Of a stretch of 64,000 nucleotides of DNA, positions 26,064 through 34,477 are shown in pieces. Origin of the DNA: Lachnospiraceae bacterium (lineage in GTDB: Bacteria > Bacillota > Clostridia > Lachnospirales > Lachnospiraceae); the NCBI GenBank assembly GCA_910574965.1, contig CAJTDB010000001.1, forward strand, positions 124,001 to 188,000, read 5' to 3'. Position 1 is the stretch's first letter. Every line of letters starts with the position of its first letter. The position numbers and the translations under genes were made by a program. A model generated the notes under the pieces. The model was given only the letters and a program-made list of their open reading frames with translations. It was not told the DNA's origin and did not search any database.

Positions 26064-26373
26064 AAGGGGTTTTTGTGCATGGTACAGAAAGGGTAACTAT
26101 GAAAAAAGAGAAGAGTGTGATCAAAATGGCAGATCATGATGACACTCTGTCTCTACAGATAAAATAATTATTTCAATCCACATATTATTTCATAATAATG
26201 ATTGCAGATATTATGAAATTCATATGACATAACAACACAATGGTATCATAACACAACATAATGGAAAAGAAAAGGAAGCAGAAATGGAAAAATTTGTAAC
26301 TTTTTGTTGATTAAATCGTTTTTTCATGATATGCTTATATAAACTACACATAAAATAATTGAAAGGAATAAAA
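26064..26373. promoter_or_regulatory. cas upstream region with an inverted repeat and a CRISPR-repeat fragment
   Basis: This is the gap between the EFR1 relic and cas3. ATTTCAATCCACA at 26170-26182 is the exact reverse complement of the last 13 bases of the CRISPR repeat. A perfect 11-bp inverted repeat follows: ATTTCATAATA (26187-26197) and TATTATGAAAT (26209-26219), a plausible operator. The cas3 start has GAAAGGA 6 nt upstream. The cas promoter probably lies between 26290 and 26345 (AT-rich, ATGATATGC-TTATATAAAC), but I see no confident hexamer pair. Confidence 0.5.
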
Positions 26374-28827
26374 ATGAGAGCTGCGCATTTTAAGATCGAA
26401 CCAGACGGCACGGTCAAGGAGCAGAGTATAAAAACACACTTAGATGAGACGGCGCGTCTGTCCGAAGAGTATGCATCCAAGATTCATATGCCAAAGACGG
26501 GCAGACTGCTGGGGCTTCTTCATGATGCCGGGAAGTTAAGCGACCGATACAGGGACTATCTCTTTGCCTGCAGACAGTACGAACTTGGAGAGACCGATCA
26601 GCCTCCGGCAAAGGGCAGTGTGGATCATGGTGTCTTTGGAGCGGCATATGTGATGGAAAAATTCCATACAACAGCGGACCGTATCCGAAAGATGACGGCG
26701 GAGATGTTTGCTATGGTACTTGCATATCACCATGGAGGTCTGAAGGACTATTTAGGACCGGATACTTCCACTCCGCTCTGGGATCGGATTCGCAACTACA
26801 GAGAAGACAGGGAAGAAGAGTATGAGGCGGTAAAAAAGGAATTTGAAAAGGATTTTCTTCCGGAAAAGACAGAGGAACTGTTTGCATGTGCAGTTGGCGA
26901 ACTTGGTGCACTGCGTACAGCAGTACCTGGGTTTGACCGGTTTCAAATGCATTTGACGATCAAATTTCTCTATAGTTGTCTGATCGATGGGGACAGAGAA
27001 GATACACGCTGCTTTATGGAAGGATGCAGGGAGGCAAAACGGAATACAGACTGGGTACATTATGAGGAGCGGCTGGAAAAGCATCTGCAGACGTTTCGGA
27101 AAACATCTGCCCGGACAGAATCAGAGGAGCATATCCGGCGGCTGCGGGAGGAGATCTCAGAAGCCTGCTGCCATGCAGGAGACTGGCCGTCGGGGGTGTA
27201 TAAGCTGACGGTGCCGACAGGAGGAGGAAAGACTCTGGCAAGTATGCGTATGGCCCTTCGTCATATCAGACAAAAGGAGGATGCTGCGCAGACAGGGCAT
27301 ATTATACAAGTGCTTCCTATGGTATCGATTATAGAACAGAATGCGGCAGCAGTAAGGGATGCATTAGGATGCAAAGACGAGCTTTTAGAACATCATTCCA
27401 ATGTGATCGTGGAGCCGGATGGGGAGACAGAGAACAATCTGTCAAAAGAACGGTATCAACTGCTGACCGGACGCTGGGATGTGCCATTTGTGTTTACAAC
27501 CATCGTTCAATTTCTGAATACGGTATACGCATCCGGCACTCAAAGTATACGAAGGATGCATAACCTTGCCCATGCGGTTATTGTCATGGACGAAGTGCAG
27601 GCATTGCCGCTGAAGACGTTGAAACTGTTCGGAAGTTTGGTGAAATTTCTGCGTTATGCCTGTGACACAACGATCATACTCAGCACTGCGACGCAGCCGA
27701 ACCTGGAGCAGCTTCCGCTGGGAATGAAAACAGACGAAGTAAGAGAGATCATTCCGGATGTTGCAGAAAAATTTGTCCGGTTTCAGAGGATGAAAATAAA
27801 AGATGCTTTAAAAAAGGGCGGATATACAGTCGAAGAGGCTGTGCAGTATATTCGGGAGGTGAAAAACGATGTAAAGAGTCTTTTGGTAATTATGAATACG
27901 AAGGCAGTTACAAGAGCAATTTATGAAGCTTTGAAAAAACAGCTTCATGAGCAGACGGAACTTTTGTATATTACGACCGATCTTTGCCCCAGTCACAGAA
28001 CAGATGTCATCCGAAGGCTGAAAGAGCTGCTGGATCAGAAAAAATCTGTAGTTTGTGTCAGTACAAATCTCCTGGAAGCAGGGGTAGATATCAGTGCGGA
28101 AAGCGTTGTGCGGAATGTGGCAGGACTGGACTCCATTGCGCAGTCCGCCGGACGCGGAAACCGTCATGGAGAACGTGCAGAGCAAGGCATCCTTCATATT
28201 ATCAATGTAAAGGAAGAGCATCTGGGCTCTTTGACCGAGATCCGTATTGGCGAGGAGAAAGCAAAAGCGGTACTGGATACCTTTCGGCGGGAACCAGATG
28301 CCTATGGCGGCAGCCTGTTGTCGCCAAAAGCTATGGCCGATTATTTCCAAAAATATTTTCATGCAGAACATATTGAAAAGCTGATGGGATATCCCATAAA
28401 TGGAGATTCGGAGCTGAAAGAGCTGTATCGTTTGTTTACAGGTCCGGGAGATAAGATTCTGCGGCGCAGATACCAGAATCGGCATTTCCCATATAAGTAT
28501 GAACTGACATTTCCCTTTGAGACTGCAGCAAATTTATTTCAGGTAATTGAGACAAATACAGTGAGTATTCTGGTTCCTTATAAAATGGGAGCGGAATGCA
28601 TCGAACGTATGATTGGTACGAAGGGGCATTATGATATAAGGAAGCTGCGGCAGGAGCTGCAGAAAGCAAAGCCTTATTTCGTAAACTTGTATACATCAAA
28701 TCTTCAGCGTTATCGGGATGCGGTACTGGCTTCGCCGATGCCTGGGGTTCTGATTTTAAAGGAAGGTTATTATGGAGAGGAAACAGGGATTAGGGAAGAA
28801 AAAGAACTGGAGTTCTTATCTTTTTAA
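26374..28827 (+). CDS. cas3: CRISPR-associated helicase-nuclease Cas3 (type I-C)
   Basis: 817 residues from ATG 26374. The N-terminal HD nuclease has LLHDAGKLSDRYRDYL (His50-Asp51) and later AYHHGGLKDYL. The SF2 helicase has Walker A TVPTGGGKTLASMRMA (about 279-294), MDEVQALPL (DEVQ in place of DEAD) near 404, STATQPN (motif III) and QSAGRGNRHGE (motif VI). HD and helicase are fused, as usual in I-C. Cas3 is recruited by Cascade to nick and degrade target DNA. First gene of the cas operon. Confidence 0.96.
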   Translation: MRAAHFKIEPDGTVKEQSIKTHLDETARLSEEYASKIHMPKTGRLLGLLHDAGKLSDRYRDYLFACRQYELGETDQPPAKGSVDHGVFGAAYVMEKFHTTADRIRKMTAEMFAMVLAYHHGGLKDYLGPDTSTPLWDRIRNYREDREEEYEAVKKEFEKDFLPEKTEELFACAVGELGALRTAVPGFDRFQMHLTIKFLYSCLIDGDREDTRCFMEGCREAKRNTDWVHYEERLEKHLQTFRKTSARTESEEHIRRLREEISEACCHAGDWPSGVYKLTVPTGGGKTLASMRMALRHIRQKEDAAQTGHIIQVLPMVSIIEQNAAAVRDALGCKDELLEHHSNVIVEPDGETENNLSKERYQLLTGRWDVPFVFTTIVQFLNTVYASGTQSIRRMHNLAHAVIVMDEVQALPLKTLKLFGSLVKFLRYACDTTIILSTATQPNLEQLPLGMKTDEVREIIPDVAEKFVRFQRMKIKDALKKGGYTVEEAVQYIREVKNDVKSLLVIMNTKAVTRAIYEALKKQLHEQTELLYITTDLCPSHRTDVIRRLKELLDQKKSVVCVSTNLLEAGVDISAESVVRNVAGLDSIAQSAGRGNRHGERAEQGILHIINVKEEHLGSLTEIRIGEEKAKAVLDTFRREPDAYGGSLLSPKAMADYFQKYFHAEHIEKLMGYPINGDSELKELYRLFTGPGDKILRRRYQNRHFPYKYELTFPFETAANLFQVIETNTVSILVPYKMGAECIERMIGTKGHYDIRKLRQELQKAKPYFVNLYTSNLQRYRDAVLASPMPGVLILKEGYYGEETGIREEKELEFLSF

Positions 28828-28855
28828 AATGTTTATCAATTATTGGAGGTGAGAC

Positions 28856-29545
28856 ATGAAAAATGAAATAACATATCGTGTATGGGGCAGAAATGCGCTT
28901 TTTACGGATCCGGTTACGAAAATCGGCGGAGAAAAAAGCAGTCTGCAGATTCCGACTCCCCAGAGCATCAAAGGAATCACCGAAAGCATCTACTGGAAAC
29001 CATCGATCGTCTGGATTGTGGATGAGATCCGCATTATGAAACCGATCCGAATGGAGGGAAAAGGAATCCGTCCGGTGGGCTACAGCGGAAATGATCTGGC
29101 CAGATATACGTATCTGAGAGATGTGGAATATCAGGTGAGGGTTCATTTTGAGTTTAATCGGAATCGTCCGGAACTGCAGCAGGACTGGAATGAGAACAAG
29201 CATTATTTCATTGCTCTGCGCAGTTTGAAGGCAGGAGGCAGAAGAGACATCTTTTTAGGGACAAGAGAATGTCAGGCGTACGTGGAACCGGTGGAGTTTG
29301 GAAGCGGACCAGGAGCTTATGACAAAATGGATATGGATTTTGGGCTTCAGTACCATTCTATTGGATATCCGGATGAGATTGGCGAGGACCAGATGACCGT
29401 TCGATTCTGGTATCCGAGGATGCAGGACGGAAAGATTCGATGCTGCAGACCGGAGGAATGTCCGAAAGAACATAGGATCAGAAAAGCATACAGAAAGACA
29501 TTTTCGCCGGAAGTGAATTTTTCCTTTGCACAGGAGGTGGTATAA
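28856..29545 (+). CDS. cas5c: Cas5c (Cas5d) pre-crRNA endoribonuclease
   Basis: 229 residues, 28 bp after cas3, with TTGGAGGTGAG upstream. Begins EITYRVWGRNALFTDP and has TPQSIKGITESIYWKP. Tyr46, Lys115 and His116 (in NENKHYFIALRSL) match the Tyr-Lys-His catalytic triad known for Bacillus halodurans Cas5d (46, 116, 117). In I-C systems this protein replaces Cas6: it cleaves the repeat and stays on the crRNA 5' handle within Cascade. Confidence 0.95.
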   Translation: MKNEITYRVWGRNALFTDPVTKIGGEKSSLQIPTPQSIKGITESIYWKPSIVWIVDEIRIMKPIRMEGKGIRPVGYSGNDLARYTYLRDVEYQVRVHFEFNRNRPELQQDWNENKHYFIALRSLKAGGRRDIFLGTRECQAYVEPVEFGSGPGAYDKMDMDFGLQYHSIGYPDEIGEDQMTVRFWYPRMQDGKIRCCRPEECPKEHRIRKAYRKTFSPEVNFSFAQEVV

Positions 29546-29548
29546 TCC

Positions 29549-31378
29549 GTGAGCATGATGGAGCTTTTGTACCAGACATATGAGTATGCGTATCGAAAAG
29601 AAGACCGCAGTCTAATGGAAAATTATCTGATGTCTCAGACGATGGCGTCTGCACCGATTGTACTTTGGATTACCGAAAAAGGGGAGTTTGCAAACGCAGC
29701 GTATCTAACAGATAAGGAGAAGCAGAAGATCAGCATTCCATGTACAGAAAAGTCTGCCGGAAGATCTGGAACCAATCCGGTTCCGCATCCGCTGTTTGAC
29801 AAGCTGCTTTATCTGGCAGGAAACGCAGATGCCCGCGGTATTAATAACCAGAAAGCCCATGAGACGTATATGCACAATCTGAAGGACTGGTGTGAATCCT
29901 CATATGGAAATCGATATGTAAAAACAATTTATGCATATCTGGAAAAAAATACACTGCTTTGGGATCTTGAAGGAGCGGGCATCCTGGACTTTACAGAGGA
30001 AAAGGAACTGAAAAAAAGGCTGAATGAAGTTGTGCGAATTGGAATCCGAAGGGATTTTCAGACGGATCTGGAGCTTTGGAGAGAAAACGAGATCCGGGAA
30101 GACTTCTGCAGATATCTGGGTAACGGTCAGGAGAACCGAAGCTTTTGCTATATCAGCGGGAAAGAGGGGACGATCTCTGAGAATCATCCGAAATCCATCT
30201 GGAACCTGAAGGCGAATGCAAAGCTGATCTCTGCGAATGAGAAGGCAAACCGCGGGCTTGTATATTCCGGTCGTTTTGAGACAGCAAATCAGGCAGTACA
30301 GGTTAGCTACGAAACTTCTCAGAAGGTTCATAATGCCTTGAAATGGCTAATTCAAAAACAAGGAAAGATGATCGGTGATAAGCTGCTGGTAGCCTGGGGG
30401 ATGGATGGAGGAGACTTTAAAAATGTGATCGAAGGTACGGACTTCTTTTTTGACGAGGAGGAAGAAGATGCAGTAATGACGGTTGATACGCAGGCAGAAT
30501 TTGCATACCGCCTGGAAAAGGCAATTTTCCGGCAGGAACAGGATCTGAAACATAATGAGAAAGTAGGTTTTCTGGTCCTTGAGGCGGCAACACCGGGACG
30601 ACTTTCCATTTCTTATTACCAGGAATTTACATCAGTTCAGTATTTGTCACTGGTCCAGGCATTAAAGGCATGGCATGAGGAGCATGCGTGGTACTATGAC
30701 AGTTTTGATTCGGGAAAGAAGACCAGGGTAAGGAAGATTATGTGTCCTTCGCTTTACTCCATAGCTTTATTTGCAGAAGGAGTGGATCGAAGCGACAAGA
30801 TGGACGCAGATCAAAAAATATTGGGAAATACTATGACCAGGCTTCTGCCCTGTGTACTGGAGGGAAAAGCAATACCAAGTGATATCCGCAGAAAGCTTTT
30901 GATAAAAGCGCATTATCCGTTAAATTACAAAGAACAGAATTGGAGGAAACTGATAAAAATCACCTGTTCCATACTTAGAGAACAATATAGAGAGGTAGGC
31001 ACTATGGACGTAAACAAAGATTCAAAAGATATTCATTATAATTATGGGCGCTGGCTGGCGGCGGCTCATGAGATTGAAAGAAGAGCACTTTGGAAGTCCG
31101 GCGGAGAAAGAGAAACCAATGCCTTGCGGCTGTTTACAAAGTTTGCTGAACATCCAAACAAATATATGATGGTCATTCAGAAAAAAATCCAGATTTATGA
31201 AGAAAAACTTGGAGATAAGGCAAACTGGCTTCGAAAGGTGAAGAGAGAGATTTCTGCAAATCTAACCCAAAATCCACTGGAAGAATTAATGGGAACAAGG
31301 GATCTGGATGGACGGATGATCCTGGGCTTTGAAACACAGATGAACGAATTTGGTAAAAAAGAGGAGGAAAACAAATGA
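29549..31378 (+). CDS. cas8c: Cas8c large subunit (Csd1)
   Basis: 609 residues from GTG 29549, 12 nt after AGGAGG; ATG 29555 is a less favourable alternative. Family features: SGRSGTNPVPHPLFDKLLYL, FCYISGKEGTISENHPKSIW, AKLISANEKANRGLVYSGRF and the helical C-terminus. It recognises the PAM and holds target DNA in Cascade. The last 124 codons probably also specify a separate Cas11c. The stop overlaps the cas7 start (ATGA). Confidence 0.94.
   Translation: MSMMELLYQTYEYAYRKEDRSLMENYLMSQTMASAPIVLWITEKGEFANAAYLTDKEKQKISIPCTEKSAGRSGTNPVPHPLFDKLLYLAGNADARGINNQKAHETYMHNLKDWCESSYGNRYVKTIYAYLEKNTLLWDLEGAGILDFTEEKELKKRLNEVVRIGIRRDFQTDLELWRENEIREDFCRYLGNGQENRSFCYISGKEGTISENHPKSIWNLKANAKLISANEKANRGLVYSGRFETANQAVQVSYETSQKVHNALKWLIQKQGKMIGDKLLVAWGMDGGDFKNVIEGTDFFFDEEEEDAVMTVDTQAEFAYRLEKAIFRQEQDLKHNEKVGFLVLEAATPGRLSISYYQEFTSVQYLSLVQALKAWHEEHAWYYDSFDSGKKTRVRKIMCPSLYSIALFAEGVDRSDKMDADQKILGNTMTRLLPCVLEGKAIPSDIRRKLLIKAHYPLNYKEQNWRKLIKITCSILREQYREVGTMDVNKDSKDIHYNYGRWLAAAHEIERRALWKSGGERETNALRLFTKFAEHPNKYMMVIQKKIQIYEEKLGDKANWLRKVKREISANLTQNPLEELMGTRDLDGRMILGFETQMNEFGKKEEENK
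31004..31378 (+). CDS. cas11c: Cas11c small subunit from an internal start within cas8c
   Basis: ATG 31004 is in frame with cas8c, preceded by AGAGAGGTAGG about 4-7 nt upstream. It encodes 124 residues (MDVNKDSKDIHYNYG ... FGKKEEENK), all helical in character. Type I-C systems are known to make Cas11 by internal translation of cas8c, giving small subunits of about this size. The position and length fit; production of the protein here is inference. Confidence 0.7.
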   Translation: MDVNKDSKDIHYNYGRWLAAAHEIERRALWKSGGERETNALRLFTKFAEHPNKYMMVIQKKIQIYEEKLGDKANWLRKVKREISANLTQNPLEELMGTRDLDGRMILGFETQMNEFGKKEEENK

Positions 31379-32265
31379 GTATTCTGGCGAACAAAATTGA
31401 TTTTCTGGCAGTAGTCAGTGTAAAACATGCAAATCCAAACGGAGATCCGCTGAGCGGGAATATGCCAAGAGTGACTTATGAAGGTCTGGGGGAGATATCA
31501 GATGTGTGTCTGAAACGAAAGATCAGAAATCGATGGATGGACATGGGAGAAAATATCTTTATTCAGTCAGATGACAAGAAAACAGATGAATATAAGAGTC
31601 TGCGGGATCGGCTGAGCGCAGAGAAAGAAATGCTGAAAGTCCAGAAAGAAGGGAAAAAAGACGAGTTTGCTAAAATGGCTTGTGAAAAATGGCTGGATGT
31701 GCGCAGCTTTGGACAGGTTTTTGCTTTTTCGGGAAAGAAAAAGGAAGAAGAGAAGGATGCGGGAGGCATATCTGTAGGAGTGAGAGGGCCGGTTTCCATA
31801 CATCCGGCGTTCAGCGTACACCCAGTTACGTCCTCAAGTATTCAGATCACAAAAAGTGTGAACAGTGAGACGGATGAAAAGAATCCAGATAAAAAAAGTT
31901 CAGACACAATGGGAATGAAACATCGAGTAGACTTTGGACTTTATATTGTAAAAGGAAGTGTGAATGTACAACTGGCAGGCAAGACGGGATTTACAGAGGA
32001 GGATGCGGAAAATTTAAAGGAAGCACTTCGGACATTATTTGTAAACGACAGTTCGTCTGCAAGGCCAGAGGGCAGTATGCAGGTACATACATTGTATTGG
32101 TGGAAACATAATTGCGCCATCGGGCAATATTCAGCGGCAAAGGTACATGACAGTGTAGAAATTAAGCTGAAAGATAATATAGAGGAACCGGCTTCCTATA
32201 ATGACTATGAGATCACAATCAAAGAGTTGCCTGGTCTTGATGTGGAGATCATAGATGGACTATAA
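31375..32265 (+). CDS. cas7c: Cas7c (Csd2) crRNA backbone subunit
   Basis: 296 residues. The ATG overlaps the cas8c stop (ATGA). Signature VVSVKHANPNGDPLSGNMPRV lies at the N-terminus, with DVRSFGQVFAF, GVRGPVSIHPAFSVHPV and MGMKHRVDFGLYIVKG following. Several copies of the protein coat the spacer part of crRNA. It overlaps cas4 by 11 bp. Confidence 0.96.
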   Translation: MSILANKIDFLAVVSVKHANPNGDPLSGNMPRVTYEGLGEISDVCLKRKIRNRWMDMGENIFIQSDDKKTDEYKSLRDRLSAEKEMLKVQKEGKKDEFAKMACEKWLDVRSFGQVFAFSGKKKEEEKDAGGISVGVRGPVSIHPAFSVHPVTSSSIQITKSVNSETDEKNPDKKSSDTMGMKHRVDFGLYIVKGSVNVQLAGKTGFTEEDAENLKEALRTLFVNDSSSARPEGSMQVHTLYWWKHNCAIGQYSAAKVHDSVEIKLKDNIEEPASYNDYEITIKELPGLDVEIIDGL

Positions 32266-32923
32266 GGAAGAAGATTATTTGATGCTTTCCGGTATTCAGC
32301 ATTTTGCATTCTGCAGAAGACAGTGGGCTTTGATTCATATGGAGCAGCAATGGGACGAGAACCTGAGGACTGTGGAAGGGAATCTTTTTCATAAAAAGGC
32401 CCACGATGGTCATTCTTCTGAAAAGCGCAAAAACATCATCATTTCTCGTGGAATGCCTGTATTCTCACGAGAAATGGGGGTGAGCGGAATATGTGATATT
32501 GTAGAGTTTCATCGAGATGATATGCGGGGAATCGCATTGCAGGGCTTAGCAGGAAATTATCTGGTCTGTCCGGTGGAATATAAAAAGGGTGAGCCGAAGG
32601 AAAATGATGCAGACGCACTTCAACTGACGGCGCAGGCTATGTGTTTGGAAGAGATGCTGTCCTGCAGTATTGACAAAGGATATCTGTATTATGGAGAGAT
32701 TCGGCGCCGAATTGAGGTTGTTCTGGATGAGAAATTACGGCAGCAGGTGCGGGATTCTTTTGAGGAAATGCATCAATATTTCAGGCGAAAACACACACCG
32801 AAAGTAAAGAGGACAAAAGCATGTAATGCCTGTTCACTGAAACATGTGTGTGTGCCGCAGTTGATGAAAAACAGATCTGTGAAACAATATATATCGGCCA
32901 GACTGGAGAAGGAGGAGGAATGA
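32255..32923 (+). CDS. cas4: Cas4 exonuclease, spacer-acquisition factor
   Basis: 222 residues. An Fe-S cluster is expected from Cys in FAFCRRQWALIH and three in ACNACSLKHVC near the end. The RecB-like nuclease core includes GMPVFSREMGVSGICDIVEF and CPVEYKKGEPKENDADALQL (ExK). Cas4 trims prespacers and selects PAM together with Cas1-Cas2. The start lies within cas7, and the end overlaps cas1 by ATGA. Confidence 0.95.
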   Translation: MDYKEEDYLMLSGIQHFAFCRRQWALIHMEQQWDENLRTVEGNLFHKKAHDGHSSEKRKNIIISRGMPVFSREMGVSGICDIVEFHRDDMRGIALQGLAGNYLVCPVEYKKGEPKENDADALQLTAQAMCLEEMLSCSIDKGYLYYGEIRRRIEVVLDEKLRQQVRDSFEEMHQYFRRKHTPKVKRTKACNACSLKHVCVPQLMKNRSVKQYISARLEKEEE

Positions 32924-33951
32924 AAAGGCTGCTGAATACACTTTACATTACTTCACCAGACAGATATTTGTCCCTGGACGGAGAAAATATAGTTGTTCTG
33001 TCTGAGAAAAAAGAGATCGGACGGGTTCCGCTGCATAATCTGGAAGCAGTGGTTACTTATGGCTTTACAGGTGCAAGTCCGGCTCTTATGGGGGCATGTG
33101 CCAAAAGAAATATTGCGCTTTCTTTTCTCTCTTCTTCCGGACGATTTCTGGCCAGGGTTTCCGGTGAGGTCTGCGGCAATGTGCTGCTAAGAAAAAAACA
33201 GTATTTCTGGTCTGAGGAAAAAGAACGCTGTCTGGACATTGCAAGAAGCTTTATCACTGGAAAAATATACAATACAAGGTGGGTTCTAGAGCGTGCTACG
33301 AGAGATCATAGTATGCGGGTGGATGTTGAGAAACTGAAGAAAGTTTCTCATAAGATGAAACATCTTCTGTCAGAAGTGCAGGAATGTGATTCTCTGGACA
33401 GACTGAGGGGAATAGAAGGAGAAGCAGCGAAACAGTATTTTTCTGTATTTAATGAATTGATTCTGCAGCAGAAGGAGACGTTTGTTTTTGCAGGAAGGAG
33501 CAGACGGCCGCCCCTGGATGCTGTCAATGCATTGCTCTCTTTTGTATACACCCTGCTGACCAGTATGAGTGCAGCAGCGTTGGAAACGGTGGGACTGGAT
33601 CCGTATGTGGGATTTATGCATACAGACCGGCCGGGCCGGGTATCTCTGGCACTGGACCTTATGGAGGAGCTGCGACCTGTACTGGCAGACCGCTTTGTGC
33701 TGTCGCTGATTAATAAAAGGCTGGTGTCGCCGTCTGGATTTGAACGGAAAGAGGACGGAGCGGTACTTATGGATGACGATACAAGAAAAATTGTTCTTTC
33801 TGCCTGGCAGACGCGAAAACAGGAGATGATCCGACATCCGTTTTTAGAAGAAAAAGTGGAATGGGGGATGATTTTGTATACGCAGGCACTGCTTCTGGCC
33901 CGCTATATTCGAGGAGATATGGATGCATACCCACCATTTATGTGGAAATAA
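32920..33951 (+). CDS. cas1: Cas1 integrase (type I-C)
   Basis: 343 residues from ATG 32920 (overlapping the cas4 stop, with GGAGGAGG just upstream). Begins MKRLLNTLYITSPDRYLSLDGENIVV. LRGIEGEAAKQYFSVF supplies the catalytic Glu; GLDPYVGFMHTDRPGRVSLALDLMEELRP supplies His and Asp. With Cas2 it inserts new spacers at the leader end of the array. Confidence 0.96.
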   Translation: MKRLLNTLYITSPDRYLSLDGENIVVLSEKKEIGRVPLHNLEAVVTYGFTGASPALMGACAKRNIALSFLSSSGRFLARVSGEVCGNVLLRKKQYFWSEEKERCLDIARSFITGKIYNTRWVLERATRDHSMRVDVEKLKKVSHKMKHLLSEVQECDSLDRLRGIEGEAAKQYFSVFNELILQQKETFVFAGRSRRPPLDAVNALLSFVYTLLTSMSAAALETVGLDPYVGFMHTDRPGRVSLALDLMEELRPVLADRFVLSLINKRLVSPSGFERKEDGAVLMDDDTRKIVLSAWQTRKQEMIRHPFLEEKVEWGMILYTQALLLARYIRGDMDAYPPFMWK

Positions 33952-33992
33952 TTTTCAATTACACTGGACACATCAGGAGGAGGACGATAAAA

Positions 33993-34283
33993 ATGCTGGT
34001 ATTGATCACATATGATGTAAATACAGAGACTGCTGCCGGAAAAAAGCGCCTGCGTCAAGTAGCAAAACAATGTGTCAATTACGGGAAACGAGTTCAGAAC
34101 TCCGTGTTTGAGTGTGAGATGGATGCTGCAAAATGCAGGGAGGTGAAAGCAATTCTGGAAAATATCATTGATGTAAAAACAGACAGTCTGAGGTTTTACT
34201 ACTTGGGAAATCATTATAAAAATAAAGTGGAGCATATTGGGGTGAAGGAAAGTATGGATATGCGGGAACCTTTGATTATGTGA
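33993..34283 (+). CDS. cas2: Cas2
   Basis: 96 residues from ATG 33993, 11 nt after GGAGGAGGA. Begins MLVLITYDVNTETAAGKKRLRQ (conserved beta1 Asp) and has RVQNSVFECEMD. The longer reading frame upstream overlaps cas1 and lacks Cas2 features. Last gene of the operon; the array leader follows. Confidence 0.96.
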   Translation: MLVLITYDVNTETAAGKKRLRQVAKQCVNYGKRVQNSVFECEMDAAKCREVKAILENIIDVKTDSLRFYYLGNHYKNKVEHIGVKESMDMREPLIM

Positions 34284-34477
34284 AAAACGGATAAAAGACA
34301 GGAGTCCACAAAAAAGTGCGAATGGGATGTAAACATGAAAAGCCTGGGAGGCTCGCACTTGATTTTGGTAGGATGTGTGGGGTTTATATAGTATATTAAG
34401 AAGTTTTTGTTGTAATTATTTGTGCAGAAGTACTGATAGAAGGCGGGGTGGTAGGCATTCTTTTGGTTGCTTTTGCT
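34284..34477 (+). promoter_or_regulatory. CRISPR leader
   Basis: 194 bp of non-coding DNA between cas2 and the first repeat. GTGCGA (34316-34321) and TCGCAC (34353-34358) form an inverted repeat like that seen in other I-C leaders. A possible -35 TTGATT lies at 34359, with AT-rich TTTATATAGTATATTAAG after it. Leader polarity is supported by the degenerate repeat at the far end of the array. Confidence 0.75.
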
